From: Pelagimonas phthalicica
GTDB taxonomy: Bacteria > Pseudomonadota > Alphaproteobacteria > Rhodobacterales > Rhodobacteraceae
DNA: 64,000 nucleotides
Assembly (NCBI RefSeq): GCF_004364805.1
Contig: NZ_SOAP01000001.1
Location: 1,178,001-1,242,000 of the forward strand
Direction: 5' to 3'
The notes under the pieces were generated by a model, which saw nothing but the letters and a program-made list of their open reading frames with translations, was not told where the DNA came from and searched no databases. The position numbers and the translations under genes are program-made. How positions within the stretch are numbered: the stretch's first letter is position 1; every line of letters starts with the position of its first letter. Of this stretch, positions 34,721-45,444 are shown one piece after another.

Positions 34721-35404
34721 TCAGGAGGCCCCGGCGGGCGGGCGATGCTGCCCAAGAACCACCGGGGTCACCTCCCCCTGGCTTTCCTTGGAAAACACGT
34801 GTTTCTGGATCTTCTGGAAGGCCTCAAGATATTGCGCATAGCTGGTCAGGTTGACGCTTTCGGGCGCGGGCAGAAGATCGCCCAAAGGCCCGGCAAAGCC
34901 GCGCACGCTGATCTCCATCTGAGCGCGGCTCATGCCCAGCTGCGCTTCGGCGGCGATATTGGGGATCGAGACATGAGTGTCCGAGGAAAACTCCGACGCC
35001 TCAACTTGCAAGCGCACCGCGACGCCAACTTCGGTCTCAACCCCATTCACCTCGCGCACGGTAAAGGCCTTGGCCTCTTGCACCACGCCCACCTGTTTCA
35101 GCTTGGCCTCTTGTTTGAACAGCGCCGAGAAAAAGCTCGCCTCGCCCTTGGCGTCGCGGGTAAAGGCCGTGCAACTGATCAAATGCTGATTGAGCTTTGG
35201 CGCGGTCACAGCCTGAGCAGGCTCATCCTCGGCCCAATCCGGCAGATCTTCGACATCGGCCTCCTGGATCGAAAACATCGGTTTGGCCGCGACCGCCTCC
35301 TGGCTCAATTGCAAATCAAGGCTGCGCAGACGCGGGTCCCCATCCAGCAAAGGTTCATATTTTGACGGAACAGAAAGCTGTTTTTCGGTCTTGGAATTGG
35401 CCAT
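34721..35404 (-). CDS. Hypothetical protein, possible DUF6476/accessory cytosolic protein
   Basis: 227 residues without signal or membrane segment. The N-terminus is polar and acidic, and the C-terminal half has regular beta-type alternation (VEASEFSSDTHVSIPNIAAEA). I do not recognise the family, and the call should be treated as hypothetical only. ATG at 35404 follows GAGG by 8 bases. A miniature element begins about 40 bases upstream and therefore occupies its promoter region. Confidence 0.6.
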   Translation of the reverse strand: MANSKTEKQLSVPSKYEPLLDGDPRLRSLDLQLSQEAVAAKPMFSIQEADVEDLPDWAEDEPAQAVTAPKLNQHLISCTAFTRDAKGEASFFSALFKQEAKLKQVGVVQEAKAFTVREVNGVETEVGVAVRLQVEASEFSSDTHVSIPNIAAEAQLGMSRAQMEISVRGFAGPLGDLLPAPESVNLTSYAQYLEAFQKIQKHVFSKESQGEVTPVVLGQHRPPAGAS

Positions 35405-35444
35405 TTTGACATCCTCAAAAGACACCGCGCGCTCCGCCTATAGT

Positions 35445-35714
35445 ATAGGGTCAGGACCTACTAATTCGCAACGCTCAGTTCGCCAGATTTTGTTCCAGAC
35501 CAGGCATATGCCCGCAGGAATAGTGGTTCTCTTTCAAGGGCATATAACGCAGGCTGGGGCAAAATCCGGTGAACCCGAAGGGCATGGAGAAATACATGCT
35601 CTCAGCGGCTCGAGTTTCTTGCCAAGGCAACCAGCCTTGCCTTCGAAAGTCAAACCTCTGATAACACGTATTTTTCCATGCTGAGCATTGTGAAGTAGTA
35701 GGGCCTGACCCTAT
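35445..35714. mobile_element. Miniature inverted-repeat element, TA-flanked (about 264 bp)
   Basis: Left end ATAGGGTCAGGACCTACTA (35445-35463), right end TAGTAGGGCCTGACCCTAT (35696-35714): 19-bp inverted repeats with one mismatch. TA flanks both sides. Same GGGTCAGG ends as the 9905 element but different interior. No transposase. It separates creD from the hypothetical gene and fills the 336-base gap. Confidence 0.75.
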
Positions 35715-35740
35715 CACGAGCGCGCGGAAACTCCTATGAG

Positions 35741-37204
35741 CTATGAGGGGTCTGGACCCGGATTTCCCCGCATAGCCGCGGGCGCGGCGGGGGGCGTTGG
35801 CACTGCCGGGCGCGGGGCCGCGCCGAACATGCGCTGGAACATGCCCGGGCGCGGCTCCTTCTCGGGGCCAAACCAATCCTCGTTCCGTGTCGCCCACATG
35901 GTCAGGGCAATCGCGGCAAAGGCCAGGGTCGAACCCGCCATCAGCGCGTAATCTGCCGAGTTCAGGATCAGATACAGCACCGCATAGACCACAACCAGCA
36001 TCGCCCCCAATACCAGCGCCCGCGCGCCCAGTTTCAGCGCGATAAAGCCGAACAAGGTCAGCAAACCAATCACTGCCCCCGCCGACAGCGCATAAGCCGC
36101 AGCAAAGCCGATCTGTTCCGCATAGGCGACCATCAGCAACACAAAGACCGATTGCGTGAGACCCACAAGGATATACTGCACCGCATGTACCGGCTTGCCG
36201 CTGCCGCGTTCAATCAACAGGATCGTCAGGAAGGTCAGCGCGATGAACAGAATGCCGTAATTCGCGGCGCGATAGGCCTTTTGGTAGAAATCATTCGGTT
36301 CGATAAAGTTCACCCCAAAGCCACTGCTGCGCCGCGCGGCGCTGATCGGATCCTCGCGCCCAATCTGCGGCAGCGGGCGGGCCAGATGTGGAATGCTCCA
36401 TTTCGCGCTGAACCCTTCCTCACTGATCTCGCGCGCATCAGGCAGAAACGCCCCGCCAAAGCTTGGATGTGGCCAGTCGCTGGTCATGGTGACCTTGCTG
36501 TCACGCCCCACCGGGGCAATGAAAAGCTTTTGCGCGCCGTTAAAGCCCAGTTTCAGCTCATATCCCTGCCCGGCACGGGGATCGCCCAGCAGGGCCTTAA
36601 ACCCGCTCGCCCCCGAGAGCGGGGCCAGTTCCAAAACCTCGCCGCCCCGCGTCATCTCAGCCGCACCGCGCAGCGCGCGGTTGTTTGAGACTTCCATCAC
36701 GATCTCGGCCTGATCCCACAGCAGCGTTTCCTTGGGGCCAATCACCGTTTCTGCACCGCTGACGTCAAAGTCAAACACCATGCCCGCCTCAGCCTGATAG
36801 ACCGGCACCTGAAAGATCCCGCGCGCGCGCATCTGGCTTTTGGTGCTCAGATCGACCTCAAAGTCACCGGGCAGCAGGTAGACCGATTCACTGCGCCGGA
36901 TCACCACTTCTTCATAGCGTTCCATCAGCTCTTTGCCGGTCTCCGCATCGCTCATCACCACACCCGTGACCGGGTCCAGCTTGGGCCGGGTGCTGATCTG
37001 CACGATCTCCTTTTCCACCGGAATCACCATGACCGGCCCGACCAACACCTGCTGGCCACCCCATTCCATCCCGACATCGCGGATCGTGCCTTGCGAATAA
37101 TTCTTACGCGATTGAATGACTTCGCCCGCGAACATCAGCGGGATGAACATCAACAAAACCAATATACCCACGACGATAAACCGCCGCCCTGCGGACTTGA
37201 GCAT
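35741..37204 (-). CDS. creD: CreD-family inner membrane protein
   Basis: The layout is an N-terminal helix (RRFIVVGILVLLMFIPLMFAG), a ~270-residue extracytoplasmic domain with YRAANYGILFI and SFGGAFLPDAREISEEGFSA, then several C-terminal helices, as in CreD. E. coli CreD is in the CreBC regulon and affects envelope stress and beta-lactam response. The C-terminal ~35 residues are Pro/Ala-rich. No creBC genes are adjacent. Confidence 0.9.
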   Translation of the reverse strand: MLKSAGRRFIVVGILVLLMFIPLMFAGEVIQSRKNYSQGTIRDVGMEWGGQQVLVGPVMVIPVEKEIVQISTRPKLDPVTGVVMSDAETGKELMERYEEVVIRRSESVYLLPGDFEVDLSTKSQMRARGIFQVPVYQAEAGMVFDFDVSGAETVIGPKETLLWDQAEIVMEVSNNRALRGAAEMTRGGEVLELAPLSGASGFKALLGDPRAGQGYELKLGFNGAQKLFIAPVGRDSKVTMTSDWPHPSFGGAFLPDAREISEEGFSAKWSIPHLARPLPQIGREDPISAARRSSGFGVNFIEPNDFYQKAYRAANYGILFIALTFLTILLIERGSGKPVHAVQYILVGLTQSVFVLLMVAYAEQIGFAAAYALSAGAVIGLLTLFGFIALKLGARALVLGAMLVVVYAVLYLILNSADYALMAGSTLAFAAIALTMWATRNEDWFGPEKEPRPGMFQRMFGAAPRPAVPTPPAAPAAMRGNPGPDPS

Positions 37205-37386
37205 CTCACTCTCCTACAAAAATAAATCCGCCCCGGTTGTGACACCCCGGCGCATCAGACCTTGGGGAGAGAATGTGCAGATCTCGTGCAGGCGCGAGGC
37301 CTCAAAACTGACAGCCTTGCCCGCGCCAACCATGAGATCAACGTGATAACTGCAAGACAGGGTATCATCCCGCTTGCGTGATGTAA

Positions 37387-37401
37387 TGTTATTTCATAAC
37401 A
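37387..37401. promoter_or_regulatory. Zur-like palindromic operator upstream of DUF1826 gene
   Basis: TGTTATTTCATAACA has perfect 6-bp arms around TTC, 58 bases before the DUF1826 start. It resembles the GTTATA-rich palindromes bound by the zinc repressor Zur in alphaproteobacteria, and DUF1826 genes are commonly associated with zinc-responsive loci. The match is by eye. Confidence 0.5.
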
Positions 37402-37459
37402 CATTCTCACTGGCGATACTCACCCCCGCCAGCACGCAATCAAAAGCGAGGACGTTGGC

Positions 37460-38113
37460 ATGAACCTGGTACGCGAGATTTCAACAGCTCCCATGGCGGG
37501 CGTAGAGATCAACGAGGAGCCAACAGGCCTCGCCGCGATCCACACACCCAGCTGCGCCGCCGCGATTTGGAATCGCACGCCCTTGGCTCAATTCCAAACC
37601 TGGATCGATGCGCTCCCGCCCGAGACCCTGCCCAAAACGCGCACCATTCTGCGCCCGAACGCCGTGCAGCGGGCTATGCGGGACATCTATCAGGCCTCAG
37701 ACCTGCCGGCGACTATGGAACGGGATCTGCTGATCGACGATGTTGCCGCCCTGGCCGAAATCTTTGCCGACACCATGCAAGCCCCCTATTTGCGGATGCG
37801 ATTGGATGTGATCACCACCAATGCTTGCCGCAAATTCCATATGGATGTGATCACTGCGCGCCTTGTCTGCACCTATCGCGGGACCGGTACGCAATATGGA
37901 ATCTCGCAAAACGGCGATGATCCCGCCCGTATCGAAACCGTTGGAACCGGCTCGCCAATCGTCATGCGCGGATCGCGCTGGCCTACCGTCCCGCAATCGG
38001 GTCTGCGCCACCGCTCCCCCCCGATCGAAGGAACCGGCGAGACCCGGCTAGTCCTGGTCCTGGACCCTGTTCAGGAGCTCGGGCTCGAACAGGGTGCACA
38101 GGTCTTTCACTAA
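37460..38113 (+). CDS. DUF1826 domain protein
   Basis: 217 residues. DUF1826 blocks: WIDALPPETLPKTRTILRP, a helical central region, RLDVITTNACRKFHMDVITARLVCTYRGTGTQY, and RLVLVLDP at the end. The conserved Cys/His residues (NACRKFHMD, CTYRG) could bind metal. The family's function is not established to my knowledge; members often neighbour zinc-homeostasis (COG0523) genes. Here it precedes an alcohol dehydrogenase-like gene by 27 bases, in apparent operon, behind a Zur-like palindrome. Confidence 0.82.
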   Translation: MNLVREISTAPMAGVEINEEPTGLAAIHTPSCAAAIWNRTPLAQFQTWIDALPPETLPKTRTILRPNAVQRAMRDIYQASDLPATMERDLLIDDVAALAEIFADTMQAPYLRMRLDVITTNACRKFHMDVITARLVCTYRGTGTQYGISQNGDDPARIETVGTGSPIVMRGSRWPTVPQSGLRHRSPPIEGTGETRLVLVLDPVQELGLEQGAQVFH

Positions 38114-38140
38114 GCCATTCCAATTTCAGGGAGATCAAAA

Positions 38141-39304
38141 ATGAAAACACGCGCTGCAATTGCCTGGGGCCCCAACCAACCGCTTGAGATCGAAGAGATC
38201 GATCTTGAGGGACCAAAAGATGGCGAGGTGCTGGTGCGCATCGTCACAACCAGCCTATGCCACACCGACATGTTCACCCTCTCGGGCGAAGATCCCGAAG
38301 GCCTGTTCCCCTGCATCCTCGGCCACGAGGGCTGCGGTATTGTCGAAGAGGTGGGCAAAGGCGTGACCTCGGTCAAGCCGGGCGATCACGTGATCCCGCT
38401 CTATGTGCCCGAAGACCCGAATTGCCCCTATATCCAATCGGGCAAAACCAACCTGTGTCAGACCATTCGCGCCACCCAAGGGGCCGGTCTCATGCCCGAC
38501 GGCACCTCGCGCTTTTCCTATAAGGGCAAGCAGATCCTGCATTACATGGGCACCAGCACATTCAGCGAATACACTGTCCTGCCCGAAATCTCGGTCGCCA
38601 AGATCAGCAAGGATGCACCACTGTCCAAGGCTTCGGTCATGGGCTGCGCTGTCCCCACCGGCATCGGAGCCGTACGCAATACCGCCAAGGTCGAAGCAGG
38701 CGCAACCGTCGCTGTCTTTGGGCTGGGGGCCGTGGGCATGGCGGTGATCCAGGGGGCCGTCCTGCGTGGTGCCTCACGGATCATTGGCGTCGACGTAAAC
38801 CCGAACAAATTCCCGCTCGCCAAATCCCTTGGTGCGACCGAATGCGTCAACCCCAAGGATTTCTCGCAGCCAATTCACGAAGTACTGATCGAGATGACCA
38901 ATGGCGGTCTTGATTACACCTTTGAGGCCGTGGGCAATGTCGGTCTGATGCGCTCTGCGCTCGAAGCCTGTCACAAGGGTTGGGGCGAATGCACCGTAAT
39001 CGGTGTGGCTGGTGCCGGGCAGGAAATCTCAACCCGTCCGTTCCAATTGGTCACTGGCCGGGTCTGGCGCGGCACCGCCTTTGGCGGCGTGCTGGGGCGT
39101 AGCCAATTGCCGGGCATGGTGGATGAATGGCTGCGCGGCGATTTCGACGTCGATCCCTACATCACCCATCACATGCACCACGATCAGATCAACACTGCCT
39201 TTGATCTGCTGCAGAGGGGCGAGTCGATCCGGTCTGTAATCCATTTCCAACCGGATGAGACCATGACCGTGAACTCCTTGCCGGGCCAAATCATCCCACG
39301 CTAA
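38141..39304 (+). CDS. Class III alcohol dehydrogenase-like protein with altered structural zinc site
   Basis: Resembles S-(hydroxymethyl)glutathione dehydrogenase, the glutathione-dependent formaldehyde dehydrogenase. Catalytic-zinc ligands are present: Cys40, His62 with Glu63, and Cys169 ([11 protein letters not shown]). The Rossmann motif is GLGAVG and the [20 protein letters not shown] blocks are class III type. The structural-zinc loop should carry four cysteines spaced C-x2-C-x2-C-x7-C; here the positions are Asp92, Cys95, Ile98, Cys106, so two cysteines are lost. AGGGAG lies upstream of the ATG. Lies 27 bases after DUF1826. Substrate assignment is by family only. Confidence 0.85.
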   Translation: MKTRAAIAWGPNQPLEIEEIDLEGPKDGEVLVRIVTTSLCHTDMFTLSGEDPEGLFPCILGHEGCGIVEEVGKGVTSVKPGDHVIPLYVPEDPNCPYIQSGKTNLCQTIRATQGAGLMPDGTSRFSYKGKQILHYMGTSTFSEYTVLPEISVAKISKDAPLSKASVMGCAVPTGIGAVRNTAKVEAGATVAVFGLGAVGMAVIQGAVLRGASRIIGVDVNPNKFPLAKSLGATECVNPKDFSQPIHEVLIEMTNGGLDYTFEAVGNVGLMRSALEACHKGWGECTVIGVAGAGQEISTRPFQLVTGRVWRGTAFGGVLGRSQLPGMVDEWLRGDFDVDPYITHHMHHDQINTAFDLLQRGESIRSVIHFQPDETMTVNSLPGQIIPR

Positions 39305-39405
39305 GGCCTGACCAAACAAACAGGCGCGCGCCACACCAGCGCCCGCCTGATCATGAGGTCGGCCAGGCTATCCACCACGGCCTGCCGATTGCCAGCGTTC
39401 TGCCG

Positions 39406-40053
39406 CTAATCCGCCAGCATCTTCATCACGCCAGTCAAAATCTCCGGCTCAGACCAATAAGACGGGTAGGACACAGCACCAGACCGTGGGGAATCTTTAA
39501 CCAAAGGAAGATTTTCCAGGTCATTCATGCTGAGGACATCCTGATACCCTGACATGACATACTCATACAGCTCTTCATCATCGACAGCGGCGTGATCGAC
39601 ATAGAAAATACCATCCGCTTTCATCTTGTGATCGCGCAAAATCTTTATGCCGCGCTCTGAGGTGGAATCCGACCCGTCGGAAACGGAGAACAGGAACAAC
39701 ACGGAATCCGTAACTTTGGCAACAGCCGCCTGATCCGCTTCTGTCCAGAACAAAGTATTGCAAACCGCCGCCAATACCGGCTGCGCCTTGGTGCCGATCT
39801 TGTACATGTCGCACTTACGAGGCTGATTTACCCCACCAAAGGGCAGATCCGCATAGGCGTTTTTCATGTCGACATCTTGCAGTTCTGGGCTGAGCTTGAC
39901 CAAAGACCCAATGACATTCTCAGGGTAGCTTCCAGCCGTGTAGATGACCAATACCGTCTTGGGATCAACACTGTCCGCACTGACCTCAGTTGCGCCTAAA
40001 AGGCTTGAGAAAACGGACGCGGCTAGAGCCGCGGCAAAAGGGGGTTTGAACAT
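39406..40053 (-). CDS. Hypothetical exported protein
   Basis: 215 residues with an N-terminal signal peptide (AAALAASVFSSLLGATEVSA). The mature part has alternating strands and helices (KTVLVIYTAGSYPENVIGSL, DSVLFLFSVSDGSDSTS, DGIFYVDHAAVDDEELYEYV) reminiscent of a Rossmann-like or von Willebrand fold, but I recognise no family. Two cysteines (KCDM, VCNT) may form a disulfide. Ends 101 bases from the ADH stop, convergent. Confidence 0.6.
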   Translation of the reverse strand: MFKPPFAAALAASVFSSLLGATEVSADSVDPKTVLVIYTAGSYPENVIGSLVKLSPELQDVDMKNAYADLPFGGVNQPRKCDMYKIGTKAQPVLAAVCNTLFWTEADQAAVAKVTDSVLFLFSVSDGSDSTSERGIKILRDHKMKADGIFYVDHAAVDDEELYEYVMSGYQDVLSMNDLENLPLVKDSPRSGAVSYPSYWSEPEILTGVMKMLAD

Positions 40054-40149
40054 GGGCGGGCCTATTCCTCAAAATCATACATATTCCACATATGATACAA
40101 CTTTGAGCCGACCCGCAACCGCCACGCCTTGCAGCCAAAGACTTTGGGG

Positions 40150-42273
<2,124 letters not shown>

Positions 42274-42393
42274 TCATTGCCTACGTCACGTCAGGTCGGA
42301 GCAGAAAACGCTGGTTCAATTAACCGAAGTCAAGTTCACTTGGGGTAAAACCTAGAAAAAGCCCGTTATTCGTCCCTCAATTTTTCAGTGACC

Positions 42394-42807
42394 ATGCAAA
42401 CATTTGACCCGTCATACCTCCAGGAACAATTCCCCAAAGTCTTTCAGAAAAAGGGGGTCTTTCGCGATGCGTTCTACGGCAAGCTGGTTGAGCTTTCGCC
42501 GGATCTTGCGCCGCTATTTGACCATAGCCCGATTGCCAAAACCCATATGATGGAGCGGTTCCTTTTTGATCTGGTGCGTGCCTCTTCCAAAGGCAGTGGG
42601 ATCTCGGACCTCGTGCAAAGCTTTGCGGCCTCGCATAGCAAATTCCGCCTTCAGCCGCAGCATTTCACTTCTTGCGAGGTGGCGATGAAACATGCCTTTG
42701 CCACCGTCACCCATCAAGATCAGACCATCCCGTCAGATGCCGAGATCAGCTTTCACATGTTTCTGGAAATCGTCTTTCACGAATTGCGCAAGACGCAGGT
42801 GCCTTAG
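42394..42807 (+). CDS. Globin-family haem protein (single domain)
   Basis: About 137 residues with a globin-like helix pattern: YGKLVELSPDLAPLFDHSPIAKTHMMERFLF (B to E helices), then HSKFRLQPQHFTSCEVAMKHAFATV, where the first histidine is in the proximal (F8) position. May bind haem for NO or oxygen chemistry. The start is either GTG 42388 or ATG 42394, neither with a clear ribosome site. Divergent from fadH. Confidence 0.75.
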   Translation: MQTFDPSYLQEQFPKVFQKKGVFRDAFYGKLVELSPDLAPLFDHSPIAKTHMMERFLFDLVRASSKGSGISDLVQSFAASHSKFRLQPQHFTSCEVAMKHAFATVTHQDQTIPSDAEISFHMFLEIVFHELRKTQVP

Positions 42808-42822
42808 GTTAACGCCTTAGGG

Positions 42823-43437
42823 TTAAACCTTGCGCGCCACGATAAAGCGGCTGATGGACTGTTTCTGGAAATACATCATTTCCTCGACCTCAAAGCCCGC
42901 CGCTTCGATCATCGTCTTTAACCGGGTGGGGCGGAAACTATGCACCGGGCGGGGTGCTTTGCCGATCCATTGCATCACCTTGATCATCGGGATGAACCAG
43001 GGCCGCGTGCCCAAACACGGGGTTTTCGAAATAAACAACCCGCCCTCGCGCAATTGCCCATGCACATGGGCCAAGGCCGCCTCGGGATCCTGCACCAGAT
43101 GAAACAGGTTGAACCCAAGCACCGCATCATAGCTGCCCTGCCCGGCATCCCCCGCCGCCGCGGTCTCAAAGCGCAGGTTCTGCGCACCACTGCCCGCCAG
43201 CTTTTCATTGGCGATCTTGATCATCTCGCTGGCAATATCCGTGCCTGTATACTGCCCCGCCGCATCCGCCAGCTTCAGCGCCGTCGTACCCGTGCCGCAA
43301 CCCAGTTCCAGTACATCCATATTCGGGGTGATCAATTCACGCACCCGCGCCAAAGTGGCCTCATAAGCGGGCATATTGCTGATCGGATCCTGCGCATATT
43401 TGCGGGCAATCTTGTTCCAAAACTGATCATGTTGCAT
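42823..43437 (-). CDS. Class I SAM-dependent methyltransferase
   Basis: Small-molecule methyltransferase of the UbiE/COQ5-like fold. SAM motif I is VLELGCGTGTTALKLAD, then GTDIASEMIKIANEKL, and post-motif ALAHVHGQLREGGLFISKTP. At 204 residues it is single-domain. Ends 15 bases from the globin stop, convergent. Substrate unknown. Confidence 0.85.
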   Translation of the reverse strand: MQHDQFWNKIARKYAQDPISNMPAYEATLARVRELITPNMDVLELGCGTGTTALKLADAAGQYTGTDIASEMIKIANEKLAGSGAQNLRFETAAAGDAGQGSYDAVLGFNLFHLVQDPEAALAHVHGQLREGGLFISKTPCLGTRPWFIPMIKVMQWIGKAPRPVHSFRPTRLKTMIEAAGFEVEEMMYFQKQSISRFIVARKV

Positions 43438-43617
43438 CGGGCTGTCCTACGGCGTCTACTCAGTGATGCGCCTTAGATAGGAACACCACGACCCCTTGGG
43501 AATTGCCAAGCACAGCAGAGACATCATGCATTTATGCATATGTTTGACGACAGAAGGGGCCGCCACCGGCCCCTCCCGCACTCTGCCAAGCCCTTTCAGA
43601 CGAACGTCACCGTCCGC

Positions 43618-44115
43618 TCAACCCCGCCTAGGCAGCACCCAATTGGCGCGCGGGAAATGGCAGGTGTAGCCATTGGGAAACCGCTCCAGGTAATCCTGAT
43701 GCTCGGGCTCAGCCTCCCAGAAGTCACCCACCGGTTCCACCTCGGTCACCACCTTGCCGGGCCAGATCCCGCTCGCCTCCACATCGGCAATGGTGTCCAG
43801 CGCCTCCTGACGTTGCGCATCATTGGTGAAATAAATCGCCGAGCGATAGCTCATCCCCACATCATTGCCCTGCCGGTTCACCGTGGTCGGGTCATGGATC
43901 TGGAAAAAGAACTCCAGCAATTGCCGATAGCTGATTTGCGCGGGGTCGAACATGATCTCGATCCCTTCCGCATGGGTGCCATGGTTGCGATAGGTGGCAT
44001 TGGGCACATCACCGCCGGTATAGCCAACCCGCGTGTCCCCAACTCCGGGCAGCTTGCGGATCAGATCCTGCATGCCCCAGAAACAGCCCCCCGCCAAAAC
44101 CGCGCGTTCGCTCAT
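43618..44115 (-). CDS. msrA: Peptide-methionine (S)-S-oxide reductase
   Basis: Repairs oxidised methionine. The catalytic GGCFWG lies at residues 9-14, and conserved [25 protein letters not shown] and [18 protein letters not shown] identify MsrA. The resolving C-terminal cysteine region is YTCHFP. Overlaps msrB by 4 bases. Confidence 0.96.
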   Translation of the reverse strand: MSERAVLAGGCFWGMQDLIRKLPGVGDTRVGYTGGDVPNATYRNHGTHAEGIEIMFDPAQISYRQLLEFFFQIHDPTTVNRQGNDVGMSYRSAIYFTNDAQRQEALDTIADVEASGIWPGKVVTEVEPVGDFWEAEPEHQDYLERFPNGYTCHFPRANWVLPRRG

Positions 44116-44561
44116 ACCAGATCCTCCACCTGATCGACATATTGGCCATAGCCCTCGTCTTCCATGTCTTCCTTGGCGATAAAGCGCAGCGCCGCCGAGT
44201 TGATGCAGTAACGCAGCCCGCCGCGATCCATCGGCCCATCAGGAAAGACATGACCCAGATGGCTATCCCCATGGCGCGACCGCACCTCGGTGCGGATCAT
44301 GCCATGGCTGGTGTCACGCAGCTCAACGACATTGTCCGGTTCGATCGGTTTGACAAAGCTCGGCCAGCCACAGCCGGATTCATATTTCGACGCCGACGCA
44401 AACAGCGGCTCCCCCGAGACGATGTCCACATAGATCCCGGCCTGCTTGTTCTCAAGGTATTCTCCGGTGCCCGGCCGCTCTGTGCCATTTTCCTGTGTCA
44501 CCCGATATTGTTCAGCAGTCAGACTGGCCACCACGTCGGGACGTTTTTCATAATTGGTCAT
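44112..44561 (-). CDS. msrB: Peptide-methionine (R)-S-oxide reductase, zinc-less form
   Basis: Stereochemical partner of MsrA. The family blocks [33 protein letters not shown] and catalytic-cysteine [12 protein letters not shown] are present. The two CxxC pairs that hold structural zinc in many MsrBs are missing ([13 protein letters not shown] replaces the first). ATG at 44561 follows AAGGAG. Forms an operon with msrA. Confidence 0.94.
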   Translation of the reverse strand: MTNYEKRPDVVASLTAEQYRVTQENGTERPGTGEYLENKQAGIYVDIVSGEPLFASASKYESGCGWPSFVKPIEPDNVVELRDTSHGMIRTEVRSRHGDSHLGHVFPDGPMDRGGLRYCINSAALRFIAKEDMEDEGYGQYVDQVEDLV

Positions 44562-44770
44562 GCGCGTTCTCCTTACCCCCCAATAAAGGCGAGATTGTCG
44601 AAAATTCAAACTGCCCAAACGGCACTTTCACATAAGCTTGAGAAAGACTCGCAAGAATCAAGACGTTCACATATGTAAACGGCGGGTGACAGCCCTATTT
44701 CTCCCAAGAACTAGGCTATTGCTCGGGGCGTCGGGATGGCAGCCTGGCGCCCCACCCACGGCTCCAGCCA

Positions 44771-44992
44771 TCAGCCAGAGCCATTTTCTCCCTCGATCAC
44801 CGGATGAAACAGGTCATCCACCCGCAGCCCAAACGCCTCTGCCAATTGAAACGCCAACGGCAGGCTTGGGTCATAGCGTTCCTTTTCAATCGACACGATG
44901 GTTTGCCGCGACACGCCGCAGGCCTTGGCCAGATCGGCCTGGGTCCAGCCACGCGCCTTACGCTGTTCGCGCAAACCATTGGTAATCCGCAT
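44771..44992 (-). CDS. XRE-family repressor (YozG-like, small)
   Basis: 73 residues comprising one helix-turn-helix: RITNGLREQRKARGWTQADLAKACGVSRQTIVSIEKERYDPSLPLAFQLAEAFGLRVDDLF. ATG at 44992. It lies 9 bases after the membrane protein gene on the same strand; the pair is likely autoregulated through the palindromes at 45387 and 45425. The 209 bases between it and msrB hold nothing recognisable. Confidence 0.85.
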   Translation of the reverse strand: MRITNGLREQRKARGWTQADLAKACGVSRQTIVSIEKERYDPSLPLAFQLAEAFGLRVDDLFHPVIEGENGSG

Positions 44993-45001
44993 CAACAAAC
45001 C

Positions 45002-45370
45002 CTAGTAACGTCTTTTGACAAGGAAGCTGCTCAGCACCCAACAAGCGGCCATAATAGTCCAAACCCAAAACGCGCTTTGGCGTGGAAAACCGACCATTTC
45101 GAGAAAACCATAGTTGAACGTCACCAGTGCCGTTAGTGCAAAGGCCAGGCCGATGGCTTCGACCTGCACCCGCTTTTGCAACTCATCCATCCGCTTCAGA
45201 TTGCGCCACACCACCCAAGCCACCACAACCGTGGCGGGCATTGGCACCAGCGACAGGTAAATCGCCCCATGGGCCCCCAGATCCAACGTATTTATCGCCA
45301 AGGAAGACAAAGCCACCGACACCCCGTAGAATGCCATGGCCGAGCCAAATTCAAACCCATATCTGCTCAT
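45002..45370 (-). CDS. Small membrane protein paired with an XRE repressor
   Basis: 122 residues with four hydrophobic segments (about 8-30, 35-55, 72-90, 98-115) separated by a short RNLKRMDELQKRVQ loop. This format is typical of small integral membrane partners of YozG-type repressors; function unknown. Upstream lie two ATGTAAA/TTTACAT palindromes. Translation start ATG at 45370. Confidence 0.75.
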   Translation of the reverse strand: MSRYGFEFGSAMAFYGVSVALSSLAINTLDLGAHGAIYLSLVPMPATVVVAWVVWRNLKRMDELQKRVQVEAIGLAFALTALVTFNYGFLEMVGFPRQSAFWVWTIMAACWVLSSFLVKRRY

Positions 45371-45386
45371 CTCGCACCTTTTAGAA

Positions 45387-45406
45387 ATGTAAAACGTACT
45401 TTACAT
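45387..45406. promoter_or_regulatory. Operator 1 of the membrane-protein/XRE operon
   Basis: ATGTAAAACGTACTTTACAT: 7-bp inverted arms with a 6-bp spacer, 16 bases before the membrane-protein start. Confidence 0.65.
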
Positions 45407-45424
45407 CTATTGGGCGAGCATGAA

Positions 45425-45444
45425 ATGTCAAGTGTGCTTTACAT
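45425..45444. promoter_or_regulatory. Operator 2 of the membrane-protein/XRE operon
   Basis: ATGTCAAGTGTGCTTTACAT matches operator 1 with one change in the left arm, 38 bp away centre to centre. It overlaps the last base of the queG stop codon. Confidence 0.6.

Noticed and set aside
35475..35897. Minus-strand frame running through the 35445 element into creD
   Set aside because: It crosses the element border and lies out of frame with creD; no domain is evident.
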